Shown: positions 46,002 to 55,343, numbered from the stretch's first letter. The stretch: DNA of 57,989 nucleotides from Alphaproteobacteria bacterium (GCA_030425185.1 JAUIAU010000018.1:1-57989); one strand, 5' to 3'. Translations and numbers: made by a program. Notes: a model not told the origin generated them from the sequence alone.

Positions 46002-47605
46002 TGGACCTGCTGCTCTCCGGGTTCGAGGTCCTGGCGCGCTGGGACGTGCTGGTGGCGCTGCTGGTCGGCTCGATCGGCGGGGTGGCGATCGGCGCGATCC
46101 CGGGCGTCGGACCGGCGGTCGCCATCGCGATCCTGCTGCCCGCCACGTTTTCGCTGGACCCCATCGTCGGGCTGACGGTGCTGCTGGGGATCTACGGCTC
46201 GTCGATGTACGGCGGCGCGATCCCGGCGATCCTGATCAACACGCCCGGCACCGCAGTCAACGCGCTGTCGACCTACGACGGCTTCCCGATGACGCTGCGC
46301 GGCGAGGGGCGGCGGGCGCTGAGTCTCGCCTATTCCGCCAGCTTCTTCGGCGGGGTGTTCTCGGTCGTCTGCCTGATCCTGCTGTCGCCGCTGCTGGCGA
46401 AGGTCGCGCCGCTGTTCGGCTCGCGCGAGGTGTTCCTCGCGGCGCTGCTGGGCATCGTGCTGGTCGTGGTGGCGCACAAGGGGCAGATGCTGATCGCGGG
46501 CGCGCTGGCGGGGTTCGGCATCCTGCTCGGCACGGTCGGGCTGGAGCCGGTGAAGTACACCCGGCGCTACACCTTCGAGCAGACGTGGCTCGCCAGCGGG
46601 TTCGACCTGATCGTGGTGGTGCTGGGCCTTTTCGCGCTGAGCCAGGCGCTGCTGCTGCTGACCATGGACGACGAGAAGATCCGCACGCCGAAATCGCGCG
46701 GCTCGCTGTTCCAGGGCTTCCGCGAGCTGGCGCGGCATCCGCGCGTCGTGACGATCTCGGCCGGGTTCGGCGTGCTGATGGGGATGATCCCCGGCGTCGG
46801 CGAGTTCACGGCGCAGTTCCTGTCCTATACCTCGGCGCGCAAGCTGTCGAAGACGCCGGAGGCGTTCGGGCACGGCTCGTCCGAAGGGCTGATCGCGTCG
46901 GAGGCCGCGAACAACGCGGTGCCCGCCGCGGCAATGATCCCACTGCTGGCGTTGGGCATTCCGGGCGAGGCGCTGACCGCGATGATGCTGTCGGTGTTCT
47001 ACGTGCACAACGTGGTGCCGGGGCCGGGCCTCTTCGCGTTCCAGATGGATTTCATCGTTGCGCTCTATCTCGCGCTGCTGATCCTGAACGTGCTGGTGCT
47101 GGTGTTCCTGCTGGTCTCGACCGGCTGGCTGATCTGGCTGACGAAGATCCCCAACCGGTTCCTCGGCATGTGCATCCTGCTTCTGAGCTTCGTCGGGGTC
47201 TACTCGATCCGCAACTCGGCGGTGGATTGCGCGATGGCCGCGGTCTTCGGCCTGATCGGTTACATCCTGAAGCGGCTGAACCTGCCCATCGTGCCGATCG
47301 TGTTGGGCATGGTGCTGGGCGGCATCATGGAGGTGAAGCTGCGCGCCGCGATGAACCGGGTGCACACGCCGTGGGACTTCATCGACCGGCCGATCGCCTT
47401 CGTGCTGTTCGCGGCGATCCTGATCATCCTCGGCAGCACGGTCTGGCGGGTCTGGCGCGAGTGGGTGCCGGTCGACCGCCGCAGCCCGGCGCGGCGCTCG
47501 TCCGAGCGCTTTGCCAAACGCCTTGCCGGACGCCACACCCGCCATTTCGACGACCGCCTGAAACTGCAGAGAAGGACCCGCACCTATGACCATATGGGTT
47601 CCTGA
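46001..47605 (+). CDS. tctA: TTT transporter large membrane subunit (TctA family)
   Basis: A 534-residue channel protein with about 11 transmembrane helices. GAIPGVGPAVAIAILLP and the repeated GMIPGVGEFTAQFLSYTSARKLS are the two pseudo-repeat signatures of TctA; YGGAIPAILINTPGTA is conserved. Together with TctB and TctC it imports the solute for the enzymes that follow. Its last 20 nt overlap the P450 start in another frame. Confidence 0.92.
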   Translation: MDLLLSGFEVLARWDVLVALLVGSIGGVAIGAIPGVGPAVAIAILLPATFSLDPIVGLTVLLGIYGSSMYGGAIPAILINTPGTAVNALSTYDGFPMTLRGEGRRALSLAYSASFFGGVFSVVCLILLSPLLAKVAPLFGSREVFLAALLGIVLVVVAHKGQMLIAGALAGFGILLGTVGLEPVKYTRRYTFEQTWLASGFDLIVVVLGLFALSQALLLLTMDDEKIRTPKSRGSLFQGFRELARHPRVVTISAGFGVLMGMIPGVGEFTAQFLSYTSARKLSKTPEAFGHGSSEGLIASEAANNAVPAAAMIPLLALGIPGEALTAMMLSVFYVHNVVPGPGLFAFQMDFIVALYLALLILNVLVLVFLLVSTGWLIWLTKIPNRFLGMCILLLSFVGVYSIRNSAVDCAMAAVFGLIGYILKRLNLPIVPIVLGMVLGGIMEVKLRAAMNRVHTPWDFIDRPIAFVLFAAILIILGSTVWRVWREWVPVDRRSPARRSSERFAKRLAGRHTRHFDDRLKLQRRTRTYDHMGS

Positions 47606-48842
47606 GGACGACGGTTTCGCCGATCTCGGGTCGCACGACAGTTTCGCGGCCGGCGCGCCCTACAACACCTTCGCCCGGCTGCGGCGCGAGGACCCGTGCC
47701 ACTGGTCCGACTTCGCGCAGGGGAAGGGCTACTGGTCGATCACCCGGCATGCCGACATCGTGGAGATGATCCGCGACACCGAGACGTTTTCCTCGGCGCG
47801 CGGCATCCGGATGGAGGACCAGACCGAGGAGGAATACCTCGCCCGCCGCACCTTCCAGGAGACCGACGGCGAGGAACACCGCAAGGTTCGCATGAAGGTG
47901 GCGCGGGCCTTCTCGCCCGGTGTGGTGGCCGGGTTCGAGGGGCAGATCCGCGCGCTCTGCGGGCCGATCCTCGACGCCGCGCTGGAGAAGGGCAGCTTCT
48001 GCGCCACCCGCGAGATCGCGCGCGAATTGCCGATGCGGATGCTGGGCCAGATCCTCGGGACGCCGGAGTCCGACCTGCCCTGGCTGGTCGAGAAGGGCGA
48101 CGCGCTGATGGCGAACACCGATCCGGACTTCACCGACCATGTCGCCGACCGGCTGGAGACCGACGCCTACCGGCTGATGCCGTTCAACTCGCCCGCCGGG
48201 GCGGAGCTTTACGAATACGCGCGCGACCTGATGGCCGCCAAGACCGCCGCGGGCGACACCGAGGGCATCCTGCACATGATCCTGCAGCCCGACGAAACCG
48301 GCGAGACGATCAGCGAGACCGAGTTCCGCAACTTCTTCTGCCTGCTGGTGGCGGCGGGCAACGACACCACGCGCTATTCCATCGCCGCGGGCATCCAGGC
48401 GCTGGCCCGCCAGCCGGGGCTCCTGGAGGAAATGCGCTCGGGCGCGGTCTGGGGCACGGCGGCGGACGAGATCGTGCGCTGGGCCTCGCCCGCCAGCTAT
48501 TTCCGGCGCACCGCGATGCGGGATGTCGAGGTGCACGGCAAGACCATCCGCGCAGGCGACAAGGTGCTCTACTGGTTCCTGTCCGCGAACCGCGACGAGA
48601 CGATGTTCGAGGACCCGTACTGGCTGACGCTGGCGCGCAAGCCGAACCGGCAACTGGGCTGGGGGCAGGGCGGGCCGCACGTGTGCCTCGGGATGCATCT
48701 GGCGCGGCTGGAGGTGCGGGTGCTGTTCGAGGAACTGGTGCCCCGCCTCGCTGCGATCGAGCCGGACGGGCCGGAGGCCTTCGTGCGCTCGAATTTCGTC
48801 AACGGGCTGAAGCGTCTGCCCGTGCGCGTCACCCTGTCCTGA
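47586..48842 (+). CDS. Cytochrome P450 monooxygenase
   Basis: A 418-residue soluble bacterial P450. The oxygen-activating I-helix is AAGNDTT (256-262), the ExxR of the K-helix is E295-R298, and the haem loop LGWGQGGPHVCLG puts the thiolate ligand at Cys367; Trp replaces the usual Phe. It would hydroxylate a C-H bond, or cause N- or O-dealkylation, of the imported or glutamylated substrate. No ferredoxin or reductase gene is in the window, so electrons come from elsewhere. It lies between transporter and ligase genes in the same operon, which ties it to that substrate. Confidence 0.92.
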   Translation: MTIWVPEDDGFADLGSHDSFAAGAPYNTFARLRREDPCHWSDFAQGKGYWSITRHADIVEMIRDTETFSSARGIRMEDQTEEEYLARRTFQETDGEEHRKVRMKVARAFSPGVVAGFEGQIRALCGPILDAALEKGSFCATREIARELPMRMLGQILGTPESDLPWLVEKGDALMANTDPDFTDHVADRLETDAYRLMPFNSPAGAELYEYARDLMAAKTAAGDTEGILHMILQPDETGETISETEFRNFFCLLVAAGNDTTRYSIAAGIQALARQPGLLEEMRSGAVWGTAADEIVRWASPASYFRRTAMRDVEVHGKTIRAGDKVLYWFLSANRDETMFEDPYWLTLARKPNRQLGWGQGGPHVCLGMHLARLEVRVLFEELVPRLAAIEPDGPEAFVRSNFVNGLKRLPVRVTLS

Positions 48843-48851
48843 GGTTTGCGA

Positions 48852-50144
48852 ATGTCCGACCGTCTGCGCGCGCTCTTCATCGACCATCTCTCGATCCCGC
48901 GGGGCAAGTACCTGCCCGGCTCGAAGATCGGGGACGGGTCGTCGCGGTTTGCCCGCGCCACCTTCGGGGTGCACTACGACCGCGACCTGCTGCTCGACGC
49001 GCCGGGCGCGATGGTGCGGCAGGGGATGCCCGACATGGAGCTGCGCTGGCGGGCCGAGGACATCCGCGAGGGCTGGGAGACCCAGACCAGGGTGGTGCTG
49101 GGCGATCTCTACGACGCGCAGGGCGCGCCGCTGGCGCTGTGCCCGCGCGGGGCGCTGAAGCGGGCGGTGGCGGACTGGCAGGCGATGGGGCTGACGCCCA
49201 AGCTGGGGATCGAACTGGAAGCCTACATGCTGCAGGGCGACGAGAGCGGCAAGCTGCGGCCCTACGATGCGCCGGGCGGCGTGGTCTACGGCACCGGCCC
49301 CTTCGCGGACCCGATGCACATCAACGACCTGATCTGGCGCAAGGCCGAGGCGCTGGGCTTCCGGCTGGAGATGGTGACGGCCGAGTATGACAGCCCGCAG
49401 TTCGAATACACGCTGACCTTCGACGATGCGCTGAAGGCGGTGGACGACATCGTGCTGTTCCGGCTGATGGCGCGCGAGATCGCGCTGAACCACGGGGTGA
49501 TCCTGACCTTCCTGCCGAAGCCGATCCCGGAACTGGGCGGGGCGGGGATGCACCTGAACTTTTCCTTCGCGGATGCCGAGGGCAAGAACGCGCTGTCGAC
49601 CGGGCCGCGCGGCGGGCCGGATCACCTGAACGACCTCGCGCGCGGCTGCCTTGCCGGGCTCGTCCACCATCACAAGGGGCTGGCGGGACTGCTGGCCCCC
49701 ACCGCGGGCTCGTACCTGCGGCTGCAACCGGGGGCGATGTCGGGCTACTGGAAGAACTGGGGCGGGGATCACCGCGGCGTGACCACGCGGGTCTCCGAGG
49801 AGGGCGGCGCGAAAGCGCGGCTGGAGCACCGGATGGCCGATGCCAGCGCCAACCCCTATACCGCCGCCGCCGCCGTGCTGCAGGCCGCGCGGCTGGGGGT
49901 GGCGAACGGCTACACGCTGCCGCCGATGGAGACCGGCGACGGGTTCGACCGCACCGATGCCCGCGAGGGGGTCGCGCCGAACCTGCGCAAGGCGGTCCGC
50001 GATCTGGACGCCGACGCGGCGCTCTGTCAGGCGGTGGGCGCGGAGTTGTGCGCGCACCAGGTCTTCATGAAGGACCACGAGTACCGCAAGACCCGCGACC
50101 TGGAGGCCAACGCGCTGCTCGATTTCTACGTCTGGTTCGTCTGA
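48852..50144 (+). CDS. Glutamine-synthetase-like gamma-glutamyl-amine ligase
   Basis: A 430-residue member of the GlnA fold, about PuuA/GMAS size. Metal-binding Glu121 and Glu123 (GIELEAY), Glu178 and Glu185, His234 (GAGMHLNFS) and the Arg323-x-Glu325-x-Arg327 active-site strand are all present, so it should be active. It lacks the first N-terminal part of a true GlnA and the adenylylation-loop pattern. The context (amidotransferase, dehydrogenase, aminotransferase) points to an amine-glutamate ligase, as in PuuA, GlnA3, IpuC or AtdA1, rather than nitrogen assimilation. The amine is unknown. Start ATG at 48852 follows GAGG. Confidence 0.85.
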   Translation: MSDRLRALFIDHLSIPRGKYLPGSKIGDGSSRFARATFGVHYDRDLLLDAPGAMVRQGMPDMELRWRAEDIREGWETQTRVVLGDLYDAQGAPLALCPRGALKRAVADWQAMGLTPKLGIELEAYMLQGDESGKLRPYDAPGGVVYGTGPFADPMHINDLIWRKAEALGFRLEMVTAEYDSPQFEYTLTFDDALKAVDDIVLFRLMAREIALNHGVILTFLPKPIPELGGAGMHLNFSFADAEGKNALSTGPRGGPDHLNDLARGCLAGLVHHHKGLAGLLAPTAGSYLRLQPGAMSGYWKNWGGDHRGVTTRVSEEGGAKARLEHRMADASANPYTAAAAVLQAARLGVANGYTLPPMETGDGFDRTDAREGVAPNLRKAVRDLDADAALCQAVGAELCAHQVFMKDHEYRKTRDLEANALLDFYVWFV

Positions 50145-50857
50145 TGCACCTCGCCGTCCTCGTCACCAACACCGACGACAGCGCCTTTGCCCGCGCCCGG
50201 CCGCTGGACGACGCGAAGTTCGACGCGCTGGTGCGCGAGGTGCGGCCCGACTGGCGGACGCGGGCGTTCTGGGTCTGCCGGGAAGAGTGGCCCGGGACGG
50301 TGGACGGATTCGACGGGGTGATCGTGACCGGCAGCCCGGCCTCGGTGAACGACGACGCGCCGTGGGTCGCGCGGCTGGAGACGCTGGTGCGCGACCTGAT
50401 CGCGGGGCGCGTGCCGCTCTTCGCGGCCTGCTTCGGACACCAGATGGTCGCCCGCGCGCTGGGCACGCCGGTCCTGCGCAACCCCGGCGGCTGGGGGCAT
50501 GGCCTGCTGACGGTCACGCGGGAGGCGCGGACGCCCTGGGCCGGGCCCGAGACGGGCTTCGCGCTCTATGGCTCGCACATCGAGCAGGTGGCGGCGCTGC
50601 CCGCGGGCGCGCGGACGGCCTTTTCGGGACCTGGCGTGCCGGTAGCGGGGATGGCGGTGGGCGATCATGTCTTCACGATCCAGCACCACCCGGAGATGAC
50701 GCACGCCTTCATCGCCGACCTCGTCGAGGAATACGCCGATGCCGTCGGGCCGGAGGTGACCGCCGCCGCGCGCGCCTCGCTGGCCGGGCAGGCCGACCGG
50801 GCGCCCTTCGCGCAGGAGATCGCGCGGTTCTTCGAGCAGGCGGCGGGGGCGCGCTGA
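50144..50857 (+). CDS. Class I glutamine-amidotransferase-like hydrolase
   Basis: A 237-residue GATase1 protein with an intact triad: nucleophile Cys96 (FAACFGHQ), His182 and Glu184 (IQHHPEM). It resembles stand-alone GMP-synthase-type amidotransferases, as in the AtdA2 proteins of aniline clusters, more than the C26-type PuuD. It could hydrolyse a gamma-glutamyl amide to release glutamate. Coupled on both sides by TGATG to the ligase and the IclR gene. Confidence 0.85.
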   Translation: MHLAVLVTNTDDSAFARARPLDDAKFDALVREVRPDWRTRAFWVCREEWPGTVDGFDGVIVTGSPASVNDDAPWVARLETLVRDLIAGRVPLFAACFGHQMVARALGTPVLRNPGGWGHGLLTVTREARTPWAGPETGFALYGSHIEQVAALPAGARTAFSGPGVPVAGMAVGDHVFTIQHHPEMTHAFIADLVEEYADAVGPEVTAAARASLAGQADRAPFAQEIARFFEQAAGAR

Positions 50858-51666
50858 TGGGCACGATCACCAAGGCGCTGGACCTCCTGAACCTCTTCTC
50901 GCCCGCGCGGCCGCAGATCGGGCTGGGCGAGGTCGTGCGGCTGACCGGGCGCGACAAGGCCACGCTGCACCGCCACCTGAGCGAGCTGGAGGAGAACGGG
51001 TTCCTCGAACAGCACCCGGTCACGCGGGCCTACCGGCTGGGACCGGCGCTGCTGCGGCTCGCGGCGGTGCGCGAGGCGGCCTTCCCGATGCGCGCGCTGC
51101 TGCGCCCGATCGTCACCGAACTGTCCGAGGCGGTGGGCGAACTGGCGCATGCCTCGCTGCTGCAGGGCGACGTGCTGTCGCCGGTGTTCCATGCCGACCC
51201 GCGCCTGCACGGCACGCAGGTGCATTTCGACGCCTCCGAGATCCTGCCGCTGCACGCGACCTCGTCCGGGCTGGCGGTGCTGGCCTTCGCGCCCGACGCG
51301 CTGCGCCGGCGCATCCTCGCGCGGCCGCTGTCGATGCACACCGGGCGCACGATCACCGATCCCGAGCGGCTGCGCGGGCTGATCGACGAGGTCCGGCGGA
51401 CCGGGATCAGCCGCCTCGACGGCGCCTTCGACGAGGAGGTGGCGTCGCAGGGCGCGCCGCTCTTCGGCGAGGACGGCCGGGTGATCGGGGCGATTTCCGT
51501 GGCCGTGCCGACCGTGCGGGATCGTCCCGACCGGCAGGAGGACATCGCCCGCCATCTGCGTGCCGCCGCGCGCGCCGCCTCGTTGTCGCTGGGCGCGCGC
51601 GAGGCCGATCTCGTCGCGCCGGACCCTGCGGGACCGGCGCCCCAAACTCAAGGAGACCGCCCATGA
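50857..51666 (+). CDS. IclR-family transcriptional regulator
   Basis: A 269-residue IclR regulator. The N-terminal winged helix (1 to about 65) has GLGEVVRLTGRDKATLHRHL and a FLEQHPVTRAYRLGPAL wing; the C-terminal GAF-like effector domain has LLPLHATSSGLAVLAF and EEVASQGAPLFGEDGRVIGAISVAVP. Being inside the operon, it likely senses the substrate and acts on the operator pair upstream of tctC and the aldehyde dehydrogenase. Start ATG at 50857 overlaps the amidotransferase stop. Confidence 0.9.
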   Translation: MGTITKALDLLNLFSPARPQIGLGEVVRLTGRDKATLHRHLSELEENGFLEQHPVTRAYRLGPALLRLAAVREAAFPMRALLRPIVTELSEAVGELAHASLLQGDVLSPVFHADPRLHGTQVHFDASEILPLHATSSGLAVLAFAPDALRRRILARPLSMHTGRTITDPERLRGLIDEVRRTGISRLDGAFDEEVASQGAPLFGEDGRVIGAISVAVPTVRDRPDRQEDIARHLRAAARAASLSLGAREADLVAPDPAGPAPQTQGDRP

Positions 51667-53018
51667 AGGACGCGAACTTCCTCAAGGAAAACAATGCCCG
51701 GCAGGTCTGGCACCCGATGGCGCATCCCGCCGACAGCCTGGCCAACCCGCCCGACATCATCGTGGGCGGCGAGGGCGTCGAGATCACCGACGTGGACGGG
51801 CACCGCACCGTCGACGGGGTGGGGGGCTTGTGGAACGTCAACCTCGGCTATTCCTGCGCCCCGGTGAAGGAGGCGATCGCGGCGCAGCTCGACCGGTTGC
51901 CCTATTACTCGATCTTCCGGGGCACCTCGAACGACGCGGTGATCGAGCTGGGCTACATGCTGGCCGAGTTCTTCGCCGCCGACGGGCTGAGCCGGGCGTT
52001 CTTCACCTCGGGCGGGTCGGACAGCGTCGAGATCGCGCTGCGGCTGGCGCGGCAGTATCACAAAGTGCGCGGCGAGGCGGGCCGGGTGAAGTACCTGAGC
52101 CTGAAGAAGGGCTACCACGGCACGCACACGCTGGGCGCCTCGGTCAACGGCAACGCCAATTTCCGGACCATGTACGAGCCGCTGATGGCGGGCTGCCACC
52201 ACATCCCGGCCCCCTATACCTATCGCAACCCGTTCGACGAGACCGACCCGGCCCGGCTGGCGCAGCTGTGCCTCGCGGCGCTGGAGGACGAGATCGCCTT
52301 CCAGGGCGCGGGCACCATCGCCGCCTTCATCATGGAGCCGGTGCTGGGCGCGGGCGGGGTGATCCCGCCGCACGAGAGCTTCATGCCCGGCGTGCGCGAG
52401 ATCTGCGACCGGCATGGCATCCTGCTGATCGCGGACGAGGTCATCACCGCCTTCGGGCGCACCGGGGACTGGACCGGCTCGCGGCACTGGGGGGTGCAGC
52501 CGGACCTGATGTGCACCGCGAAGGCGATCACCAACGGCTATTTCCCGTTCGGCGCGGTGATGGTCTCGGACAAGGTGGCCGAGGTCTTCGAGGGCGACAC
52601 CAGCGGCAAGGGCGCGATCGGGTCGGGCTATACCTACTCCGGGCACCCGGTCGGGGCGGCGGCCGCCATCGCCTGCCTGAAGGAGACCGAGCGCCTGGCG
52701 GTGAAGGACAACGCCGCCGCGCGCGGCGCGCAGCTTCATGCCGGGCTGCTGGCGCTGAAGGACCGCCACGACCTGATCGGCGACGTGCGCGGCGGGCATG
52801 GCCTGATGTGCGCGCTGGAACTTGTGGCCGACCGCGCGACCAAGGCCCCGGTGGACAAGGCGGTGGCCGCGAAGGTCCACCGGGCCACCTACGAGGCCGG
52901 CGCGATGGTGCGGATCTCGGGGCCGAACATCATCCTGTCGCCGCCGCTGATCCTGACCGAGGCCCATGTCGACACGATCCTGACGGGCCTCGATGCGGGT
53001 TTCCGTGCGGCGGGATAG
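51663..53018 (+). CDS. Class III (omega) aminotransferase
   Basis: A 451-residue PLP enzyme. The cofactor site has GGSDSVEIALRLAR, Asp258 (ADEV) and Lys287 (CTAKAITNGYFP); the end ISGPNIILSPPLILTE is typical of omega-amino acid:pyruvate and GABA-type transaminases. It could convert an omega-amino acid (like GABA in PuuE) to a semialdehyde, or deaminate the parent amine. ATG at 51663 overlaps the IclR stop (ATGA), completing the coupled operon. Confidence 0.9.
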   Translation: MKDANFLKENNARQVWHPMAHPADSLANPPDIIVGGEGVEITDVDGHRTVDGVGGLWNVNLGYSCAPVKEAIAAQLDRLPYYSIFRGTSNDAVIELGYMLAEFFAADGLSRAFFTSGGSDSVEIALRLARQYHKVRGEAGRVKYLSLKKGYHGTHTLGASVNGNANFRTMYEPLMAGCHHIPAPYTYRNPFDETDPARLAQLCLAALEDEIAFQGAGTIAAFIMEPVLGAGGVIPPHESFMPGVREICDRHGILLIADEVITAFGRTGDWTGSRHWGVQPDLMCTAKAITNGYFPFGAVMVSDKVAEVFEGDTSGKGAIGSGYTYSGHPVGAAAAIACLKETERLAVKDNAAARGAQLHAGLLALKDRHDLIGDVRGGHGLMCALELVADRATKAPVDKAVAAKVHRATYEAGAMVRISGPNIILSPPLILTEAHVDTILTGLDAGFRAAG

Positions 53019-53087
53019 TCGCGCGCGGCGTCTTCAAACCCGGGGCGGCTTGCTGCTATGACCGTCGCCAGACAGGGAGGACCGGGC

Positions 53088-54386
53088 ATGGCGGAACCGA
53101 AGGTGCTGATCGCGGGGGGCGGGATCGGCGGACTGGCGCTGGCGCTGACACTGGAGCAGATCGGCGTGGACTGCGTCGTCTTCGAGAGCGTGCGCGCGCT
53201 GAAGCCGCTGGGCGTGGGCGTGAACCTGCAACCGAACGCTGTGCGCGAACTCTACGATCTCGGGATCGGGGCCGAGGCGCTGGACGCGGTCGGCGTGCCC
53301 GCGCGGGAATGGGCGCTGGTCGGCCTGAACGGCAATGACGTCTATGCCGAGCCGCGCGGCACCGAGGCGGGCTATGCCTGGCCGCAATACGCGGTGCATC
53401 GCGGCAAGCTGCAGATGCTGCTCTACCAGGCCGTGCTCGACCGGCTGGGACCCGACGCGGTGCGCACCGGGCAGCGGGTGACGGGCTACCGGATCGGGGC
53501 CGAGGGCGGCGTGACGGCCGAGATCCTGAGCGCCGACGGCACGACCCTGACCGAGACCGGCACGCTGCTGATCGGGGCGGACGGGCTGCATTCGGCGGTG
53601 CGCCAGCAGATGCATCCGGACCAGCCGCCGATCCGCTGGGGCGGCGCCGTGATGTGGCGCGGCACGACGCAGGCGCGGCCGATCCGCAGCGGCTCGTCCT
53701 TCGTGGGCCTCGGCACGCACCGGCACCGGCTGGTGTTCTACCCGATCTCGCACCCGGATCCCGCGACCGGCCTGGCCACGATCAACTGGATCGCGGAGGT
53801 GACCCTCGATCCGTCACAGGGCTGGACCTCGGGCGACTGGAACAAGCGGGTCGAGATCGAGGACTTCGTCCATCATTTCGCGGACTGGACCTATGACTGG
53901 CTCGACGTGCCGGCGCTGCTGCGCGGGGCGGGAGACGTCTGGGAGTACCCGATGATCGACCGCGACCCGGTCGAAACCTGGGTCGAGGGGCCGGTCGCGC
54001 TGCTGGGCGACGCGGCGCACGTGATGTATCCGACCGGCTCGAACGGGGCGAGCCAGGCCATCGTGGACGGGCGCGTGCTGGGCGCGTGCTTCGTCGAGCA
54101 CGGGGTCACGGCAGAGGCGCTGGCGGCCTATGACGCGCGGCTCTGCGGTCCGGTCTCGAAACTGGTGCTGCGGAACCGGGGGGCGGGGCCGTTCGGCCTG
54201 CTGAACCTCGTGGACGAGCGCTGCGGCGGCGAATTCGACGACATCGACACGGTGATCCCGCCCGACGAGCGTGCAACCTTCATGGCGGGCTACAAGGCGG
54301 CGGCGGGCTTCGCGAAGGACACGCTGAACAATGCCGCGCCGACGATCCCGGCGGGCGCGCGGGTGGCGGCGGTTCCGGCGGCCTGA
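53088..54386 (+). CDS. FAD-dependent aromatic monooxygenase (PhzS / salicylate hydroxylase-like)
   Basis: A 432-residue flavoprotein hydroxylase. GGGIGG (10-15) binds FAD, LIGADGLHSAVR is the middle motif, and LLGDAAHVMYPTGSNGASQAI the second FAD site. Segments KPLGVGVNLQPNAVREL and the YAWPQYAVHRGKLQMLL region are close to PhzS-type enzymes. It uses NAD(P)H and O2 to hydroxylate a ring, often of a benzoate. The ATG at 53088 has GGAGG 7 nt upstream; an in-frame ATG at 53058 lacks one. It lies 69 nt after the aminotransferase. Confidence 0.85.
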   Translation: MAEPKVLIAGGGIGGLALALTLEQIGVDCVVFESVRALKPLGVGVNLQPNAVRELYDLGIGAEALDAVGVPAREWALVGLNGNDVYAEPRGTEAGYAWPQYAVHRGKLQMLLYQAVLDRLGPDAVRTGQRVTGYRIGAEGGVTAEILSADGTTLTETGTLLIGADGLHSAVRQQMHPDQPPIRWGGAVMWRGTTQARPIRSGSSFVGLGTHRHRLVFYPISHPDPATGLATINWIAEVTLDPSQGWTSGDWNKRVEIEDFVHHFADWTYDWLDVPALLRGAGDVWEYPMIDRDPVETWVEGPVALLGDAAHVMYPTGSNGASQAIVDGRVLGACFVEHGVTAEALAAYDARLCGPVSKLVLRNRGAGPFGLLNLVDERCGGEFDDIDTVIPPDERATFMAGYKAAAGFAKDTLNNAAPTIPAGARVAAVPAA

Positions 54387-54398
54387 CGCGGCTCAGGC
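54381..54398. terminator. Bidirectional hairpin built from two convergent stop codons
   Basis: GCCTGA (54381-54386) and TCAGGC (54393-54398) form a perfect 6-bp inverted repeat. The TGA ends the FAD monooxygenase and the TCA is the stop of the LysR gene on the other strand. Confidence 0.45.
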
Positions 54399-55298
54399 GT
54401 TGCAGGCGGCCATGATCTGCTCGCGCAGCCAGCGGTGGGCGGGGTCCTTGGCGAACCGCCGGTGCCAGATCAGGTGGTTGGCGATCGGCGCGACCTCCAG
54501 CGGCACGGGCACCGTCACCAGCGGGTAGCGCGCGGCGAAATACTCGCTGGTGCGGTGGGTGAAGACGCCGATCAGGTCGGACTGCATCAGGAGCTCGGGC
54601 ACGATGGTGAAGGACATCATCGTCGCGGCGATGCTGCGGCGGTGGCCGTCCTGCGCCAGCACCGCGTCGAAGGCCGCGCGCCGGTCGCCGGTGGAACTGA
54701 CCACGACATGGCTGAAGCCGAGGATGTCGGTCAGCGTCGGGTGCCGCCCGTTGTCGAGCAGCGGGTGATCCTCGCGGCAGAGGCAGACGAAGCGGTCCTC
54801 GAAGGCCATGACCTGTTCGAGATGCGGGGCGGTGTGGTCGAACCAGCCGATGGCGAGGTCGATCTCGTCGCCCTCGATCAGCCGGACGGCATAGTCCCGG
54901 TCGGTGGTGCGGAGGTTCAGCACGATGCCCGGCGCGACCTTGCCGAGGTGTTCGAGCAGCGGCAGGAACACCGGCAGGCTGAAGCGGTCGGGCGCGCCGA
55001 GGGTGAAGCGCGCCTCGGCGGTGGCGGGATCGAAGGCGCCCGGGGGCGCGATGCAGGCCCCGGCATCCTCGACAATGCGGGCGACCAGCGGCGCCAGTTC
55101 GACCGCGCGCGGCGTCGGGCTGAGCCCGTCGGGCGTGCGCACCAGGAGCGGGTCGCCGAGCCCGTCGCGCAGGCGCTTCAGCGCGTTCGAGATCGCCGAT
55201 TGCGTCCGTCCGAGTCGCGCGCCGGTGCGGGTCACGCTGCGCTCTTCCAGCAGCGTGTGCAGGATCACCAGCAGGTTCAGGTCGAAATTCAGAAGCAA
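54393..55298 (-). CDS. LysR-family transcriptional regulator
   Basis: A 301-residue LTTR of the NahR/NodD-like type: it starts with NFDLNLLVILHTLLEERSVTRTGARLGRTQSAISNALKR reduced here to the N-terminal helix-turn-helix. The effector domain has LGAPDRFSLPVFLPLL and DLAIGWF. The start appears to be a TTG at 55298 without a strong ribosome site, so the level may be low. It is divergent from ligI across 105 nt carrying a palindrome, so ligI and the TRAP gene are its likely targets. Confidence 0.85.
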   Translation of the reverse strand: MLLNFDLNLLVILHTLLEERSVTRTGARLGRTQSAISNALKRLRDGLGDPLLVRTPDGLSPTPRAVELAPLVARIVEDAGACIAPPGAFDPATAEARFTLGAPDRFSLPVFLPLLEHLGKVAPGIVLNLRTTDRDYAVRLIEGDEIDLAIGWFDHTAPHLEQVMAFEDRFVCLCREDHPLLDNGRHPTLTDILGFSHVVVSSTGDRRAAFDAVLAQDGHRRSIAATMMSFTIVPELLMQSDLIGVFTHRTSEYFAARYPLVTVPVPLEVAPIANHLIWHRRFAKDPAHRWLREQIMAACNA

Positions 55299-55343
55299 AA
55301 TCAGTCCATCATCACTGGCGTCAATGCAGTCCTACACAAGTAT

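Noticed and set aside
47424-50078. Antisense open frame of almost 900 codons opposite the P450 and ligase genes
   Set aside because: The translation is repetitive Arg/His/Ala sequence with no motif, and it mirrors strongly supported coding sequence on the other strand.
50144-50857. Calling the amidotransferase PuuD outright
   Set aside because: Its motifs fit the stand-alone GMP-synthase-like GATase group, not the C26 family of PuuD, so only a functional analogy is claimed.
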